A DNA stretch of 64,000 nucleotides from Dama dama (GCF_033118175.1 NC_083689.1:21434501-21498500), one strand, 5' to 3'. Positions 43,013-55,143 are shown, numbered from the stretch's first letter. Notes: generated by a model not told the origin, from the letters alone. Made by a program: numbers and translations.

Positions 43013-43240
43013 ATGCGTGTGCATGCATAGTTGCTCAGTCCTGTCTGATTCTTTTTGACCCCATGGACTGTAGCCTGCCAGGCCCCTCTGTCCATGGGAT
43101 TTCCCAGTCAAGAATACTGGAGTGAGTTGCCATTTCCTTCTCCAGGGGATCTTCCCAACCCAGGGGTCTAACTGCCACACCTCCTGTGTCTCCTGCATTG
43201 GCAGGTGGATCGTTTACCACTGGGCCACCTGGGAAGCCCC
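43013..43240 (-). mobile_element. Bov-tA SINE
   Basis: Antisense Bov-tA. Exact 11-bp flanks agggggaaatg at 43002-43012 and 43241-43251. Confidence 0.93.
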
Positions 43241-43582
43241 AGGGGGAAATGGGGAGAGGGGTAAATTGGAAGGTTGGGATTGACATATACACACTGCTAT
43301 ATATAAAATAGTTAACTAATAGAACCTACTATATAGCACAAGGAACACTATTCAATACTCTGTAATGACTTCTATAGGGAAAGAATCTTAAAAAGAGTAG
43401 ATAAATGTAAATATATAACTGATTCACTTAAACTTTACAGCAGAAACTGACAGAACACTGTAAACCAACTATATTCCAATAAAAATTAATTTAAAAAATA
43501 TTTAGTAAAAATATCTTTTTTAAAAAAGTACCCCTAAAAAGCATGAATTTTACTCTATGTAAATTAAAGCTCAATCTATGCC

Positions 43583-43690
43583 TTTTTAAAATATTTACTT
43601 GACTGTGCTGGCTCTTCGTTGCAAAATGTGAGATCTAGTTCCCTGACCGGGTATCCAACTAGGGGTCCCTGCACTAGACCACTGTGACTT
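43583..43690 (-). mobile_element. CHR-type SINE, truncated
   Basis: Antisense: ctagttccctgaccgggtat, ending before the head. A T run and an (aaat) stretch follow. Confidence 0.75.
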
Positions 43691-43769
43691 TTTTTTTTTC
43701 TAATAGCCAAATAAATAAATATTAAATATTTTTAAAAGGCATGGATTGAACTTTAATTTATATAGAGTA

Positions 43770-43986
43770 GGGCTTCCCTAGTAGCTCAGACAGTAAAGCA
43801 TCTGCCTGCAATGCAGGAGACCCAGGTTTGAGCCCTGGATCAGGAAGATCCCCTGGAGACGGAAATGGCAACCCACTCCAGTATTCTCCAGTGGCTGGAG
43901 AATTCCACGGACAGAGGAGTTTGGCAGACTACAGTCCCTGGGGTCGCAAAGAGTCAGACACAACTGAGAGACTAACATACGCACGT
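43770..43986 (+). mobile_element. Bov-tA SINE
   Basis: Head gggcttccctagtagctcag, A unit, 3' cacaactgagagactaacat. Confidence 0.9.
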
Positions 43987-44102
43987 TTATCTATGCCAGG
44001 CCTGGCATGTATGTGGGATCTGGTTCCCTGACCAGGGATTGAACCCTGGCCCCCTGTATTGGGAGCTCAGAGTCTTAACCACTGGGCCACTAGGGAAGTC
44101 TC
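43987..44102 (-). mobile_element. CHR-type SINE
   Basis: Antisense: ctggttccctgaccaggga, end gccactagggaagtct. Confidence 0.85.
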
Positions 44103-44835
44103 CCCATGACTCTTTTTAAAGATGCATTTTTCTTGATGAGAAAATAAATTTTGAATAAGCTTGTTGAGACTTATCCCTGAGATCTCGCTAGAGAATCTGC
44201 CATTCACCTGCAAGAAATGCAGTTTCCCCGGAGAGCCTCCAGCTGCCCACACCTTCAGGATCTGCCCCAGATTTCATTCTTTCTCTGCTGCCCAGCCCTG
44301 ATGACACAGCAAAGGGCACTAGGTCTTCTGACCAATGCGGGATTCCTTAGTGACTCATCTTCGCTACCAAGTTCCACATCGCCCTGGCTGGAGCCTGGTC
44401 ACATCTGGGTGGAGTCTGAGGTTCTTTCTGCCCTGTCCGGCTTCCTTCTCACTTAGGCATATGAGTCGTTCTTTCTCAGTAATGATCCTGACTCTTCGCA
44501 TCTGCTTCCTAGAGAGCTACACTGAGACACGTGTGAAGTAGTGACGCTGAGAGAACATACAGCCATCCACCTCCTTTTCCCCAGATTTTAGATCAGTGTT
44601 TCTTACCCCAGGGTGACCTGGCAGAGAGAGAAATAGATGCTCAGCCCACAGTAATCTCATTATTGGCGAGATGTCCCTCTCAGCTTGAAGATGTTCTCAG
44701 GTTTTGCCCGAGTGAGCCCCTTCATCTTCAAAGCCAACCAGGACAGGTTGGATCCCTCTCAAGTGCTGAGTCTCTCTGGCTTCTGACTTTCTCCACTGCT
44801 AACTTCTAGATCTAGGCTTACAGGGCTTGCACGGG
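44103..44835. other. No gene recognised
   Basis: GC-richer unclassified DNA. 44480-44530 (atcctgactcttcgcatctg, gagagctacactgagac) hints at an old LTR or DNA transposon end. No coding match. Confidence 0.4.
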
Positions 44836-45025
44836 GACTTCCCTCGTGATTCAATGGCTAAGACTCCACACTCCTGATGCAGAGGAACTGGGTCCAATCC
44901 CTGATCAGGGTGCTGGATCCCACATGCCACAATTAAGAGTTCATATGCTGCAGACAAAAATCCCAAGTGCCTTGATGAAGACCCGACACAGCCAAATAAA
45001 CGGTAAATAAATAAAAATAAATATT
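44836..45025 (+). mobile_element. CHR-type SINE
   Basis: Head gggacttccctcgtgattca, 3' cacagccaaataaacggtaa with an (aaat)n tail. Confidence 0.85.
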
Positions 45026-45029
45026 CTTA

Positions 45030-45425
45030 TTTTTATGGCTCCTGAGGGGAGAGGGGGCGATGGGGGGAAAGGATAGTTAGGTAGTTGGGAATAGGCATGT
45101 ACACATTGCTATACTTAAAATGGATAACCAACAAGGACCTACTGTATAGTACATGGAACTCTGCTCAATGTTATGTGGAAGCCTGGATGGGAGCAGGGTT
45201 TGGGGGAGAATGGATATGGGTGTATGTATGGCTGAGTCTCTTTGCTGTTCATCTAAAACTATCAAGGGATTGTTTGTTAATCGGCTATCGTTGTTCAGTT
45301 GTGCCCACTCTTTGCGACCTCAGGGACTGCAGCACGCCAGGCCTCCCTATCCCTCACCATCTCCAGGAGTTTGCCCAAGTTCGTGTTCATCAGCTATATC
45401 ACAATACAAAATAAAAGTTTTTAAA
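45030..45425 (+). mobile_element. L1 3' UTR with a BovB fragment inside
   Basis: Sense L1 3' end (aaggacctactgtatagtac), interrupted at 45289-45388, ending caaaataaaagtttttaaa. Confidence 0.8.
45289..45388 (-). mobile_element. BovB 3' fragment
   Basis: Antisense BovB tail: gcagcacgccaggcctccct. Flanks atcggctat and atcagctat fit a short target duplication. Confidence 0.85.
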
Positions 45426-45732
45426 AAGAGAGAGAGCTTGGGTGATTAGTTCAGGCCCTCTTGGATGATCTCTCTTTTGATTAACTCAAGTCAATGAAAC
45501 AAAATCTGCAAAGTCCCTTTTACCCCATAATATAATCATGGGAGTACTAACCCAACCTATCACAGGAGAGGGAATTATACAAAAGCCAGTGTCATTTGGG
45601 GTGGTCTTCAATTTCTGCCTATCACATTCAGTAAATTATTGAAATACAGGTTCCCAGGTTCTTTCATCCAGAAATGCCAAATCAGTAGGTCAGGTCTCAG
45701 GTGGCCCCCAAGTCTCTGTATTATTTAAAGCT
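45426..45732. other. No gene recognised
   Basis: Unclassified. Confidence 0.4.
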
Positions 45733-45950
45733 CTTCCCAGTTGGTATAGTGGCTAAGATTCATGCGCCCGATGCAGGGGGCCTGGTTTCTATCCCTGGTC
45801 AGGGAACAAAATCCCATATGCTGCAATAAAGTGTTTGCATTCCTCAACGAAAGATTCTATGTGCTACAAGAAAGAGCAAAGATCCCACATGCTGCAACTA
45901 AGACCCAGCACAGCCAAATAAATAAATAAATATTTTTAAAGTAAATAAAC
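45733..45950 (+). mobile_element. CHR-type SINE
   Basis: Degenerate head ttcccagttggtatagtggc, 3' cacagccaaataaataaata. aaagctct flanks both ends. Confidence 0.82.
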
Positions 45951-46330
45951 AAAGCTCTCCAGATTATTCTTGCAGGGAGCCAAGCATAGAAATTCCCTCA
46001 TATTTATATCTCCTAAACCTGGAATAGTTATCACATGTGTTCAACTTTTGGCTGAAGATCTGAATCAGGGGATGGAGCAAAAGGTAATAAGAGAAAAAGA
46101 AACAGAATATATTATGAGAGAGAGTTATAAAAAAAAAAAGCACCCTCAAAAGGAAAAAAAGAAAGTTGTAAGAATATACTCAAAAAGGAAAAACGGTAGT
46201 CGCAAGGAATTTTTACACTTTCAAAGTTCCTAAGTCACCCCCAGAAAGGCTACCTGGGAAAAGAGGAAATGTGAATGCAAAACAGGACAGCTAGGAAATG
46301 AAAACAGTCCTTGAGATGGGTGATGGTAGG
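45951..46330. other. No gene; A-rich DNA
   Basis: A- and GA-rich stretch at 46080-46200. Lysine-rich frames across it are products of base composition. Confidence 0.45.
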
Positions 46331-46532
46331 GGCTTCCCAGGTGACTCCATGATAAAGAATCCACCTGCCAATGAAGGAGATGTGGGTTCGATCCCTCGGT
46401 TGGGAAGATCCCTCCCACTCCAGTATCCTTGCCTGGGAAATCCCATGGGCAGAGAAGCCTGGTGAGCTATACAGTCCATGGGATTTCAAAGAGTGGGACA
46501 CAACTTCCAACTAGACAGCAACAACGATGGTC
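46331..46532 (+). mobile_element. Bov-tA SINE, internally shortened
   Basis: Head ggggcttcccaggtgactcc, A unit lacking ~15 bp after the B box. Confidence 0.85.
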
Positions 46533-46539
46533 ATACAGC

Positions 46540-47111
46540 AAGATGAATTAACACAACTGAACTATACACTTGAAAATGGTTAAGACAGTAAATTTTATGC
46601 GTATTTTACTGGAATTGAACTTCTTTTATTAAATGAGAAGAGATGTCACAAATCATCACGTGGTTGCCTAAAACTGGTACCATATGGGTGCTACCTTTTT
46701 TTTTTTAACTGATGTATAAATGTATTTCTGTGCTTTCAAGTTTCTGTTTCCATTTTGGTCTCATAACATTCACTTGCCTTAACCCTATAACAGCTCATTC
46801 CACTTCTAGGTATTTCCCTGAAAGAAATGCACACGAGTTCGCACACATTCGCCCAACAATTTTTGTAGCAGCTTTATTCCTAAAACGCAAACTTGGGAAA
46901 CAACCCAAATGTCCGTTAGCTGGCAGATGGATAAACAAGCTGTGCTCCATTCATATAATGAAATGCTCTTCGACAGTAACAAGAAAGAACTCACTATAGT
47001 GACACAGAACTTGGATAAACCTCAGAAATATAGTTTTCAGTGGCATATGCCAGACAAAAAAAGAATGCATGCTATATACCTCCACATATGAGAAATTCAA
47101 GAATAGACAAT
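46540..47111 (+). mobile_element. L1 3' end fragments
   Basis: 46545-46630 is an L1 tail. 46780-47111 is a second sense L1 3' end (ggaaacaacccaaatgtccg). Confidence 0.65.
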
Positions 47112-47214
47112 GCTGGGACTTCCCTGGTGGTCCAGTGGTTAGGACTCTATGCTTCCACTGCAGGTAGCCCAGGTTTGATCCCTGGTTGGGAGCTAAGATT
47201 TCCATCCCCCAAAA
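47112..47214 (+). mobile_element. CHR-type SINE, short
   Basis: Head gggacttccctggtggtcca. Exact 13-bp flanks aagaatagacaat at 47099-47111 and 47215-47227. Confidence 0.92.
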
Positions 47215-47246
47215 AAGAATAGACAATTGTTATGGATTGTAATAGT

Positions 47247-47473
47247 TTCCCAGGTGACTCAGTGGTAAAGGATCCTCCTGCAATGTAGGGATGCCAGAGA
47301 CCCAAGGGTTCAATCCGTGGGTTAGGAAGATCCCCTAGAGGAGGAAATGGCAACCCATTCCAGTATTCTTGCCTGGGAAATCCAGGAGAGAGGAGAGAGG
47401 AGCCTGGTAGGCTATATAGACCATGGAATCGCAAAAGAGCTGGACATGACTTATTGACTAAACAACAACAATG
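47247..47473 (+). mobile_element. Bov-tA SINE
   Basis: Head gtttcccaggtgactcagtg, A unit with a duplicated gagagaggagagagg. Flanked by attgtaatag repeats. Confidence 0.87.
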
Positions 47474-47888
47474 AATTGTAATAGATATTAGAATATTGAT
47501 TACAACTGGCGATATTGACTTGGGAGAGGCACAGAATGGAATTTCTGGGCTGATGAAAATAAGCAAAATGGTGAAAGTGACCCAGAATGGTGACCCAGAA
47601 TTATACACCTGCCCCTTCTCCAACAGAAAGCAGTTGCTCTTATCTAGGTTTCAGGAGGCAGCTGCAAAGAGAAAACCAAGGCCTAGTTAGAACCAGCTAG
47701 GCCCAAGATGTCAGGATGCTACAGGACAGAAAGCCCAGAGGTAAAACCACATACCTAGGTTCACCTAATCTATGACAAAGGAAGCAAGATTATACAATAA
47801 AGAGAAGACAGTCTCTTCAATAAATGGCACTAGAAAAACTGGACAACTGCATGTAACAGAATGAAACGAGGACACTATTCACCACCAT

Positions 47889-48617
47889 GTTGCTATTGTT
47901 CAGTCACTCAGTTGTGTCTGACTCTCTGTGACCCCGTGGACTGCAGTGCGCCAGGCTGCCCTGTCCTTCACCGTCTCCTGGAGTTTGCTCAAACTCATGT
48001 CCATTGAGTCGGTGATGCCCTGCCACCATCTAATCCTCTGTCACCCCCTTCTCCTCCTGCACTCAATCATTCCCAGCATCAGAGTCTTTTCCAATGAGTC
48101 GGCTCTTCGTACCGGGTGGCCACTTTAGTATCAGTCCTTCCCGTGAATATTCAGGGTTGATTTCCTTTAAGATTGACTGGTTTGAGGTCTTTGCTGTCTA
48201 CAGGACTCTCAAGAGTCTTCTCCAGCACCACAGTTCAAAAGCATCAATTCTTCGGAGCTCAACCTTCTTTATGGTCCAGTTCTCACATCCATACGAGACT
48301 ACTGGAAAAACCATAGCCTTGACTATATGGACTGTTGTCAACAAAATGATGTCTCTGCTTTTTAATATGCTGTCTATCTTTGTTATAGCTTTTCTTCCAA
48401 GGAGCAAGCGTCTTTTAATTTCATGGCTGCAGTCACCGTCCACAGTAATTTTGGAGCCTTTTAAAGTTTGTCACTGTTTCCATTTTTTCCCCATCTCTTT
48501 GCCATGAAGTGATGGGAACGGATGCCATGATCTTAGTTTTTTGAATGTTGAGTTTTAAACCAGCTTTTTTACTCTCTTCTTACACTTTCATCAAGAGATT
48601 CTTTATTTCCTCTTCAT
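47889..48617 (-). mobile_element. BovB LINE, 5'-truncated
   Basis: Minus-strand RT C-terminal region (LLLGRKAITKIDSILKSRD) with stops. More diverged than the copy at 1191. Confidence 0.9.
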
Positions 48618-49419
48618 ACCATACACAAAAATAAACTAAAATGGATTAGAGACCTAAATGTAAGACTAGACTCTATAAAGCTCTTAAGGAAAGCATAGAC
48701 AGAACACTCTCTGACAAAAATCACAGCAAGATATTTTATGACTCACCTCCTGGAGTAATGAAAATAAAAACAAACAAACAAACAAAAAATGAGACCTAAT
48801 TAAACTTAAAAGCTTTTGCACAGCAGAGGAAACCATAACAAAAATGAAAAGACAACACTCAGAACGGGAGAAAATATTTACAAATGATACAACAGACAAA
48901 GGATTAATCTCCAAAATATACAAGCAGCTCATGTAGCTTAATATCAAAAAATAAACAACCCAGTCCGAAAATGGGCAGAAGAACTAAATAGACATTTCTC
49001 CAAAGAAGGCACACAGGTAGAGATACATGAAACATTAACTATTGGAAAAATGCAAAACTACAATGAGGTTATCACCTCACATGGTTCAGAATGGCCACCA
49101 CCAGAATATCTACAAACAATAAGTGATGGAGAGGATGTGGAGGAAAGGAACCCTCTTGTTCTGTTGGTGGGAGTGTAAATTGATACAGTCAGCATGGAGA
49201 ACAGTATGGAGGTTCCTTAAAAAAACTAGAAATAGAGCTAACATCTCACCCAGAAATTCAACTACTGGGCTTATACCCTGAGAAAACCATAATTCAAAAA
49301 AAGACGCATGTACCCCTATGTTTATTGCAGCACTGTTTACCATATGGAAACAACTTAAGTGTCCATCAACAGATAAATGGATAAAGAAGATGTGGTACAT
49401 ATATATGATGGAATACTGC

Positions 49420-49687
49420 TGCTGCTAAGTCACTTCAGTCATGTCCGACTCTGTGCAACCCCATAGACAGCAGACCACCAGGCTCCCCCATCCCTGGGAT
49501 TCTCCAGGCAAGAACACTGGAGTGGGTTGCCATTTCCTTCTCCAATGCATGAAAGTGAAAGTGGAAGTGAAGTCGCTCAGTCGTGTCCAACTCTTAGTGA
49601 TCCCATGGACTGCAGCCTACCAGGCTCCTCCATCCATGGGATTGTCCAGGCAAGAGGACTAGAGTGGGTTACCATTGCCTTCTCTGC
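49420..49687 (-). mobile_element. BovA2 dimeric SINE
   Basis: Two antisense A units with a (tgc)n left edge. Flanked by atggaatactgct / atggaatactact. Confidence 0.9.
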
Positions 49688-50390
49688 AATGGAATACTAC
49701 TCAGGTATAAAAAGAAATGAAAGTGGGTCATTTGTCACAATGTGGATGGACTAGAGTCTGTCATACAGAGTGAAATAAGTTAGAAAGAGAAAAATAAATG
49801 CCATACATTAATGCATGTGTGTGGAATCTAGAAAAAAATGGTACAGATGAACCTAGTTTCAGGTCAGAAATAGAGACACAGACATAGAGAACAGACCTAT
49901 GGACACAAGAGGGGAAGGGGAGGGTGGAATGAATTGGGAGATTAGGTTTGATATAAATATAATATATAATTTACCTGAATTATAATAGATAACTAGTGGT
50001 AACTTGCCATGTAGCACAGGGAGCTCAGCTTGGGTCCCTGTGATGACCTAGATGAGTGGGATGGAGGGTGGGGTGGAGGGATGTCCAAGAGGGAGGGGGT
50101 ATATGTATACATATAGCTGATTCACTTCATTGTAATCAGAACCAACACAACATTGTAAAGCAATTATAGTCCAATAAAAATAGTTTTAAAAAAAGATTTG
50201 ACTCCAGTAGAACTTGAGCCTCACTATACACTCATTGTGATACATTAGCACGCAAATGACGCACACACTAGAATTATGACAGCTGACAGTTGCATGACAA
50301 TCTGAAAAGCCCATATGAGGACCAAGAAGGAATTCAGGCTAAGCCCCAGCACTGGCCCTGGCAACCAACTCAATAACAAAAGGAATGTGG

Positions 50391-50715
50391 GGGCTTCCAT
50401 GGTGGCTCAGTGGCAAAGAATCCACCTGCCAATGCAAGAGACACAGGTTCAATCCCTGATCCGCCAAGATCCCGCATACCGGGGAGCAGTTAAGCCCACG
50501 CACCACAACTATTTTGCCTATGCTATAGAACCCAGGATCTACAAGTCAGCCCACATGCCCTAGAGCCGTGCTCCTCAACAAAAGAAGCTACTTCAATGAG
50601 AAACCTGTGCACCATAGTAGAGGGTATCTCCCTCTCACCACAACTGGAGAAAAGCTCATGAGCAGCATCAAAGACCCAGAACAGCCAAAAATAAACACAT
50701 AAATAAATGTTGTTA
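50391..50715 (+). mobile_element. CHR-type SINE, long form
   Basis: Head ggggcttccatggtggctca, 3' gaacagccaaaaataaacac. Confidence 0.87.
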
Positions 50716-50795
50716 AAAAAAAACTATTTGTTAGGCAATCTGTAGATCTCCTTCGGGTCAACTGCTGAAAAATTATTGTATCCCTTTAGTGGTGT

Positions 50796-50921
50796 CTGTG
50801 TGTTAGTCGCTCAGTTGTGTCCCACTCCATGCGACCCCATGGACTGTGGCCCGCAGAGCTCCTCTGTCCATGGGATTTCCCAGGCATGAATACTGGAGTG
50901 GGTTGCCATTCCCTCCTCCAG
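50796..50921 (-). mobile_element. BovA monomer SINE
   Basis: Antisense A unit; ttagtggtg lies on both sides. Confidence 0.88.
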
Positions 50922-51037
50922 GTTAGTGGTGCTTAGTTGTCTTCAGTTTTCACATTCCTTAAAATCTTGCACTGCTGTCTTCCCATTTGAAGAAGTCATT
51001 TCCTCCAGTCTTTACTTCCTGACTTTGGGAGGGAAAG

Positions 51038-51258
51038 GGCTTCCCAGGTGGTGCTAGTGCTAAAGAACCCACCTGCCAATGCAGGAGATGTAAAGATGCA
51101 GGTTCGATCCGTGGGTCAGGAAGATCCCCTGGAGAAAGAAATGGCAACCCACTCCAGTATTCTTGCCTGAAGAATCCCATGGACAGAAGAGCCTGACAGG
51201 ATACAGTCCATGGGGTCCAAAAGAATTGGACACAACTAAAGGACCTAAACACACACAT
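51038..51258 (+). mobile_element. Bov-tA SINE
   Basis: Head gggcttcccaggtggtgcta, A unit ending ggacacaactaaaggacct. Confidence 0.9.
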
Positions 51259-51382
51259 GGAGAGAGAAAAACCTTCACCAGCCAGCCCAGTGAGGATTCT
51301 GGGGCTGTTTCAGACCTTTTCCATGAATGCACCCACTTCACACTTCTTGTTCCCTCTTGTGGGGGATTCTGAATATTAGATT

Positions 51383-51918
51383 GTTTGTTCAATCGCTAAG
51401 TCGTCCCTGCTTCTTTGCTGCCCCATGAACTGCAGCACTCCAGGCTCCTCTCTCCACCACTATTTTCCAGAGTTTGCTCATGTCCATTGAGTCGGTGATG
51501 CTATCTAATCATCTAGTCCTCTGTTGTCCCCTGCTCCTCCTGCCCTCAATCTTTCTCAGCATCAGGGTCTTTTCTGAGTTGGCTCGTCACATTAGGTGGC
51601 CAAAGTATTGGAGTTTTTCACCTTCAGGATCAGTCCTTCCAATGAATATTCAGGGTTGGTTTCCTTTAGGATTGACCGGTTTGATTTCCTTGCAGTCCAA
51701 GGGACTCTCAAGTGTCTTCTCCAGCACAGTTCAAAAGCATGAGTTCTTCGATGTTCAACCTTCTTTATGGTCCAACTCTCACATCCGTACATGCCTACTG
51801 GAAAAACCATAGTTTTGAATAGATGGACCTTTATCGGCAAAGTGATGTCTCTCTTTTTTAATATGCTTTGTAACATGACCCATGGGTTGGCCGTAACTTT
51901 CTTTCCAAGGACTGGATA
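51383..51918 (-). mobile_element. BovB LINE, 5'-truncated
   Basis: Minus-strand RT C-terminal frames broken by frameshifts (KTMVFPVGMYGCESWTIKK). Older than the copy at 25788. Confidence 0.88.
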
Positions 51919-51985
51919 TCTTCTCCTAATCCTGCAGAGCTAGGCTAAGAACTGAAAGCCTCTTGTTTGCTTTCCCTAGGGTGTA

Positions 51986-52206
51986 TGTGTGCTAAGAAGT
52001 TCCAGTCGTGTCCAGCTGTTTGCAACCCCATGGACTGTGGCCCACCAGGCTCCTCTGTCTATGGGGTTCCCCAGGCAAGAATACTGGAGTGAGTTGCCAT
52101 GCCTTCCTCCAGGGGATCTTCCCAACCCAGGGACTGAACTCGAATCTCTCACATCTCCTACATTCGCAGGCAGGTTCTTTACCACTAGCGCCCCCTGGGA
52201 AGCCCT
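51986..52206 (-). mobile_element. Bov-tA SINE
   Basis: Antisense element from gtgtgctaagaagttccagt to gcgccccctgggaagccct. Confidence 0.9.
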
Positions 52207-52249
52207 AGAGTGGTTCCCTGAAATGCCAGAGTTAGTGTGTTTTCTCCTT

Positions 52250-52370
52250 ACTCCCCATATTTTTTGAAAACCTACTCAATATTGAGCACTATCCTTGAAC
52301 CCTGGGATTCATCAGTGAACTTCAATGAACAGAAACTCTTGCCTTCATGGAGCTTAGCATCTAGCAGGTC
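52250..52370 (+). mobile_element. L2/MIR-like relic
   Basis: cttgccttcatggagcttag is typical of the L2 3' region. Weak. Confidence 0.45.
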
Positions 52371-52439
52371 AAGAGTCAGTCTTGGCATTTTGATTCCACT
52401 TGTTTGGCTTAGTATAAACAGAATGCTAGATTTCTAATT

Positions 52440-52580
52440 TAAAAGAAATAGATGTGCAACAAAGGTTATTGTATAGCCCAGGGAGCTATAGTCAATATCT
52501 TGTAATTTTCTATAATGGAAAATAATTTCAAAAGTAATATATGTGTGTATGTATAACTGAATTACAAAAAAAAAAAGAAT
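52440..52580 (+). mobile_element. L1 3' UTR with poly(A)
   Basis: Sense L1 end: gtatagcccagggagctata, then an A run at 52567-52578. Confidence 0.75.
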
Positions 52581-52655
52581 TCTACTTTTTGAAATTTAAT
52601 AATGTTTATCTTTTTGCCAGTTTTTCTAAATGTCCTATCAACATCTAATAAGAAT

Positions 52656-53005
52656 GTATGAGATACAAAATTTTAAATATATTTGTGTAGGGTATAAAGA
52701 TTAATATAAATATAAATCTATTATATTTAAATTATTAATGACATCATTCAAGATGCTCCTATTCTTACTTTTTCTGCCCTTGATAAAATATTCTCAGAAA
52801 AATGTTATTATGTCTTACTATGATTATATATTTCTTCTTTTCCCTTATATTTCTTCTGATTTTTGTTTTATGTATCTTTGTTTCTTTGTTGTTAGGCATC
52901 TCATGACTTATGATGTCTGTCTTCTTTGTGAATAGTACCTTTTATGATGAAAAACATTCATCTTTGTTTCATTTAAAATTAAATAAATAAGTAAATTTAA
53001 TAAGA
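52656..53005 (+). repeat. Repeat with defined left end, copy A
   Basis: Starts gtatgagatacaaaatttta. The right two-thirds resemble antisense L1 ORF2 (ctttgttgttaggcatctca), and it ends A-rich. Copy B at 57167 starts at the same base. taataaga occurs on both sides. Confidence 0.6.
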
Positions 53006-53015
53006 GTTGGTCTTG

Positions 53016-53180
53016 GGACTTCCCTGGTGATTCAGCAGTTAAAACTCCACACTCCCAATACAGGGGACCTGGTTCAACCCCTGGTTAGGGAACTAGATCC
53101 TGCCTGCCATAGCTAAGAGCCCAAGTACCACAAATAAGACCTGGGGCAGCCAAATAAATTAAAAAACATAATAATAAAAT
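53016..53180 (+). mobile_element. CHR-type SINE
   Basis: Head gggacttccctggtgattca, 3' ggcagccaaataaattaaaa. Confidence 0.85.
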
Positions 53181-53329
53181 GTTTTTTTTAGAGTGGGTCC
53201 TTCTGGTCTGTACTTCATCCTGCATACTTCATTCTCCCCCTTCCCTGGAACTAGAAGTCTTCTCTAGGTACTTAAGATGCTTCATATTATTAAATCCTAC
53301 CCAGAAACCTTCAAGGTAGAATGGCAGAT

Positions 53330-53990
53330 GGTATGTTTCAAAGATGACTGCCATAGCAACTCCAATGCCAGTGGGCCTTTCTGCAAGTGGAACTTGCCCC
53401 TCCAAAGTCAATTTCTTGACCTCTTTGGACCTGGGTGGACCCTCAGGAAGATTAGCCCAGTGGCAGGTGACAAAGTGACTCTCAGGAGTAGTGTTGAAGC
53501 ATCCTGGAAGCTGCTACTTCCTGCCTCTTGGAATCCATCTGCCATGCGAGCCTGCCATGCCTTGAGAAGCCCAAGGAACATAGAGAAGACAAGGGCAGAT
53601 ATATCATTTGACAGTCCTAACTGAGCTGAGCTTTCCCACCATCCATCTCAGGTGAAGCACCTATGAGTGAACAGGCTTCCAGATGGTTCCAACTTCTAGT
53701 TATGCAAGTCACCCCCACCTCCAACCCTTTGAGTTTTCTCAGCTAGACACGAGGCATTGTGGAGAAGAAAATAAGTTGTTCCCAGTGGAGAAGGCAATGG
53801 CAACCCACTCCAGTACTCTTGCCTGGAAAATCCCATGGATGGAGGAGCCTGGCAGGCTGCAGTCCCTGGGGTCGCTAAGAGTCGGACATGACTGAAGCAA
53901 CTTAGCAGCAGCCGCAGTGTACCCTGCCCTGATTCCTCACCCACTGAATTCATGAGCAAAAGAAAATGGTTGCTGTTTTGTGCCAAACCT
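53330..53990 (+). mobile_element. Probable MaLR-type LTR, split by BovA
   Basis: Sense order gtttcaaagatgactgccat, cctctttggacctgggtgg, ctgattcctcacccactgaa resembles mammalian MaLR LTRs. The BovA monomer at 53787-53917 splits it. Confidence 0.5.
53787..53917 (+). mobile_element. BovA monomer SINE
   Basis: Starts ggagaaggcaatggcaaccc, with no tRNA head, and ends agcaacttagcagcagc. Confidence 0.9.
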
Positions 53991-54039
53991 TAAAGCTACA
54001 CATGAGGCCCTCATATCACCAACATCATCATTTCCTACT

Positions 54040-54195
54040 ACTGTCCACCATACTGGTCTTTCTGGACCTCAAACACACCTGACTTGTTTCTAGGACATAT
54101 GTACCTGCTGTCCCCTCTACCTGGAATGTCTTTCCTCAGATAGTCCCATGTCTTAAATTCCTACCACTTGAATCCCAGCTCATCTGTTACCTTCT
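54040..54195 (-). mobile_element. L2 LINE 3' region
   Basis: Antisense L2: tgctgtcccctctacctgga and tgaatcccagctcatctgtt. Confidence 0.6.
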
Positions 54196-54675
54196 AGAGG
54201 CCCTGGTGGTCCAGTGGCTGACTCCATGCTCCAGATGCAGGGGGCCTGAGATTGATCCCTAGTCAGGGACCTAGATCCCACATGCTGAAACTAAAAATTC
54301 ATATGCTACCCCTAAAAGATCTGACATGCTGCAACTAATCCTGCATGCTACAATTAAAGATCACACATCACGCAGTTAAAGAAACCACATGCCACAATGA
54401 GGGCTGCCCAGGTGGCGCTAGTGGTAAAGAATTGCCTGCCAATACAGGAGACGATCCCCTAGAGTAGGACGTGGCACCCCACTGCAGTATTCTTTCCGGA
54501 AAATTCCATAGGCAGAAGGGCTGGGGGGCTACATTTCATGGAGCTGCACAGAGTTGGACATGACTAAGCGACTGAGCACTAAACTAATTAATGTCTGCAA
54601 TGAAGATCAAAGATTCTGCTTGCTGCAACTGAGACCCGGTGCAGCCAAATAAATAAATAATATTTTTAAAAATAG
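54196..54675 (+). mobile_element. CHR-type SINE split by a Bov-tA
   Basis: CHR head ccctggtggtccagtggctg. The body resumes after 54595 and ends gtgcagccaaataaataaat. Confidence 0.85.
54401..54592 (+). mobile_element. Bov-tA SINE, diverged
   Basis: Head ggctgcccaggtggcgctag, A unit ending gactaagcgactgagcacta, nested in the CHR SINE. Confidence 0.85.
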
Positions 54676-54749
54676 CCCTGGCCATCATTTGAAAGTAAAC
54701 CTCCTTCATTCTCCAAAACATCCCCCCATATATTTTTTTCATAACATTT

Positions 54750-55143
54750 GTGATAGCTAATTTTATATCAACTTGGCTAGGCCACAGTACGCAGATACTT
54801 GGTCAAATATCAATCTAAATGCTGGGAAGGTGTTTTTTATGTGCAATTGATATTTAAATAATTAGACTTTGAGTAAAGCAGATTACCCTCCATAATGTAG
54901 GTGGGCCTTGTTCAATCAGTTGAAGGCCTTAAGAGAACCAGACTGAAGTCCCCCAAAGGAAGAAGTGATTCTACCTCCAGACTTCCCTTGGATTTGAAAC
55001 TACCTCAGTTCTTCCCTGGCTCTCCACCCTGCTGGCTTGCCCTGCAATTTCAGACTTGCAAAACTCCATAGTAGTATAAGTTCCTTAAAATAAATCTCTA
55101 TATGCATACATATCTTGCTGGTTCTCTGGAGAACTCATTAATA
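54750..55143 (+). mobile_element. ERVL (MLT2) LTR
   Basis: attttatatcaacttggcta at the start, gtaaagcagattaccctcca, caatcagttgaaggccttaa and a polyadenylation signal aaaataaatctc. Confidence 0.8.

Larger units (their letters stand above)
42506..43505 (+). mobile_element. L1 ORF2 3' end and 3' UTR, interrupted
   Basis: Sense L1 from ggccactatggagaacagta to the tail actgtaaaccaactatattc. Holds a 28-nt SINE scrap (42758-42785) and a Bov-tA (43013-43240). Confidence 0.85.
47745..50190 (+). mobile_element. L1 ORF2 3' part and 3' UTR, interrupted
   Basis: Sense L1: agacagtctcttcaataaat (before the BovB), accatacacaaaaataaact (after it), on to the 3' UTR and taaagcaattatagtccaat at ~50170. A BovB (47889-48617) and a BovA2 dimer (49420-49687) interrupt it. 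Confidence 0.85.
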
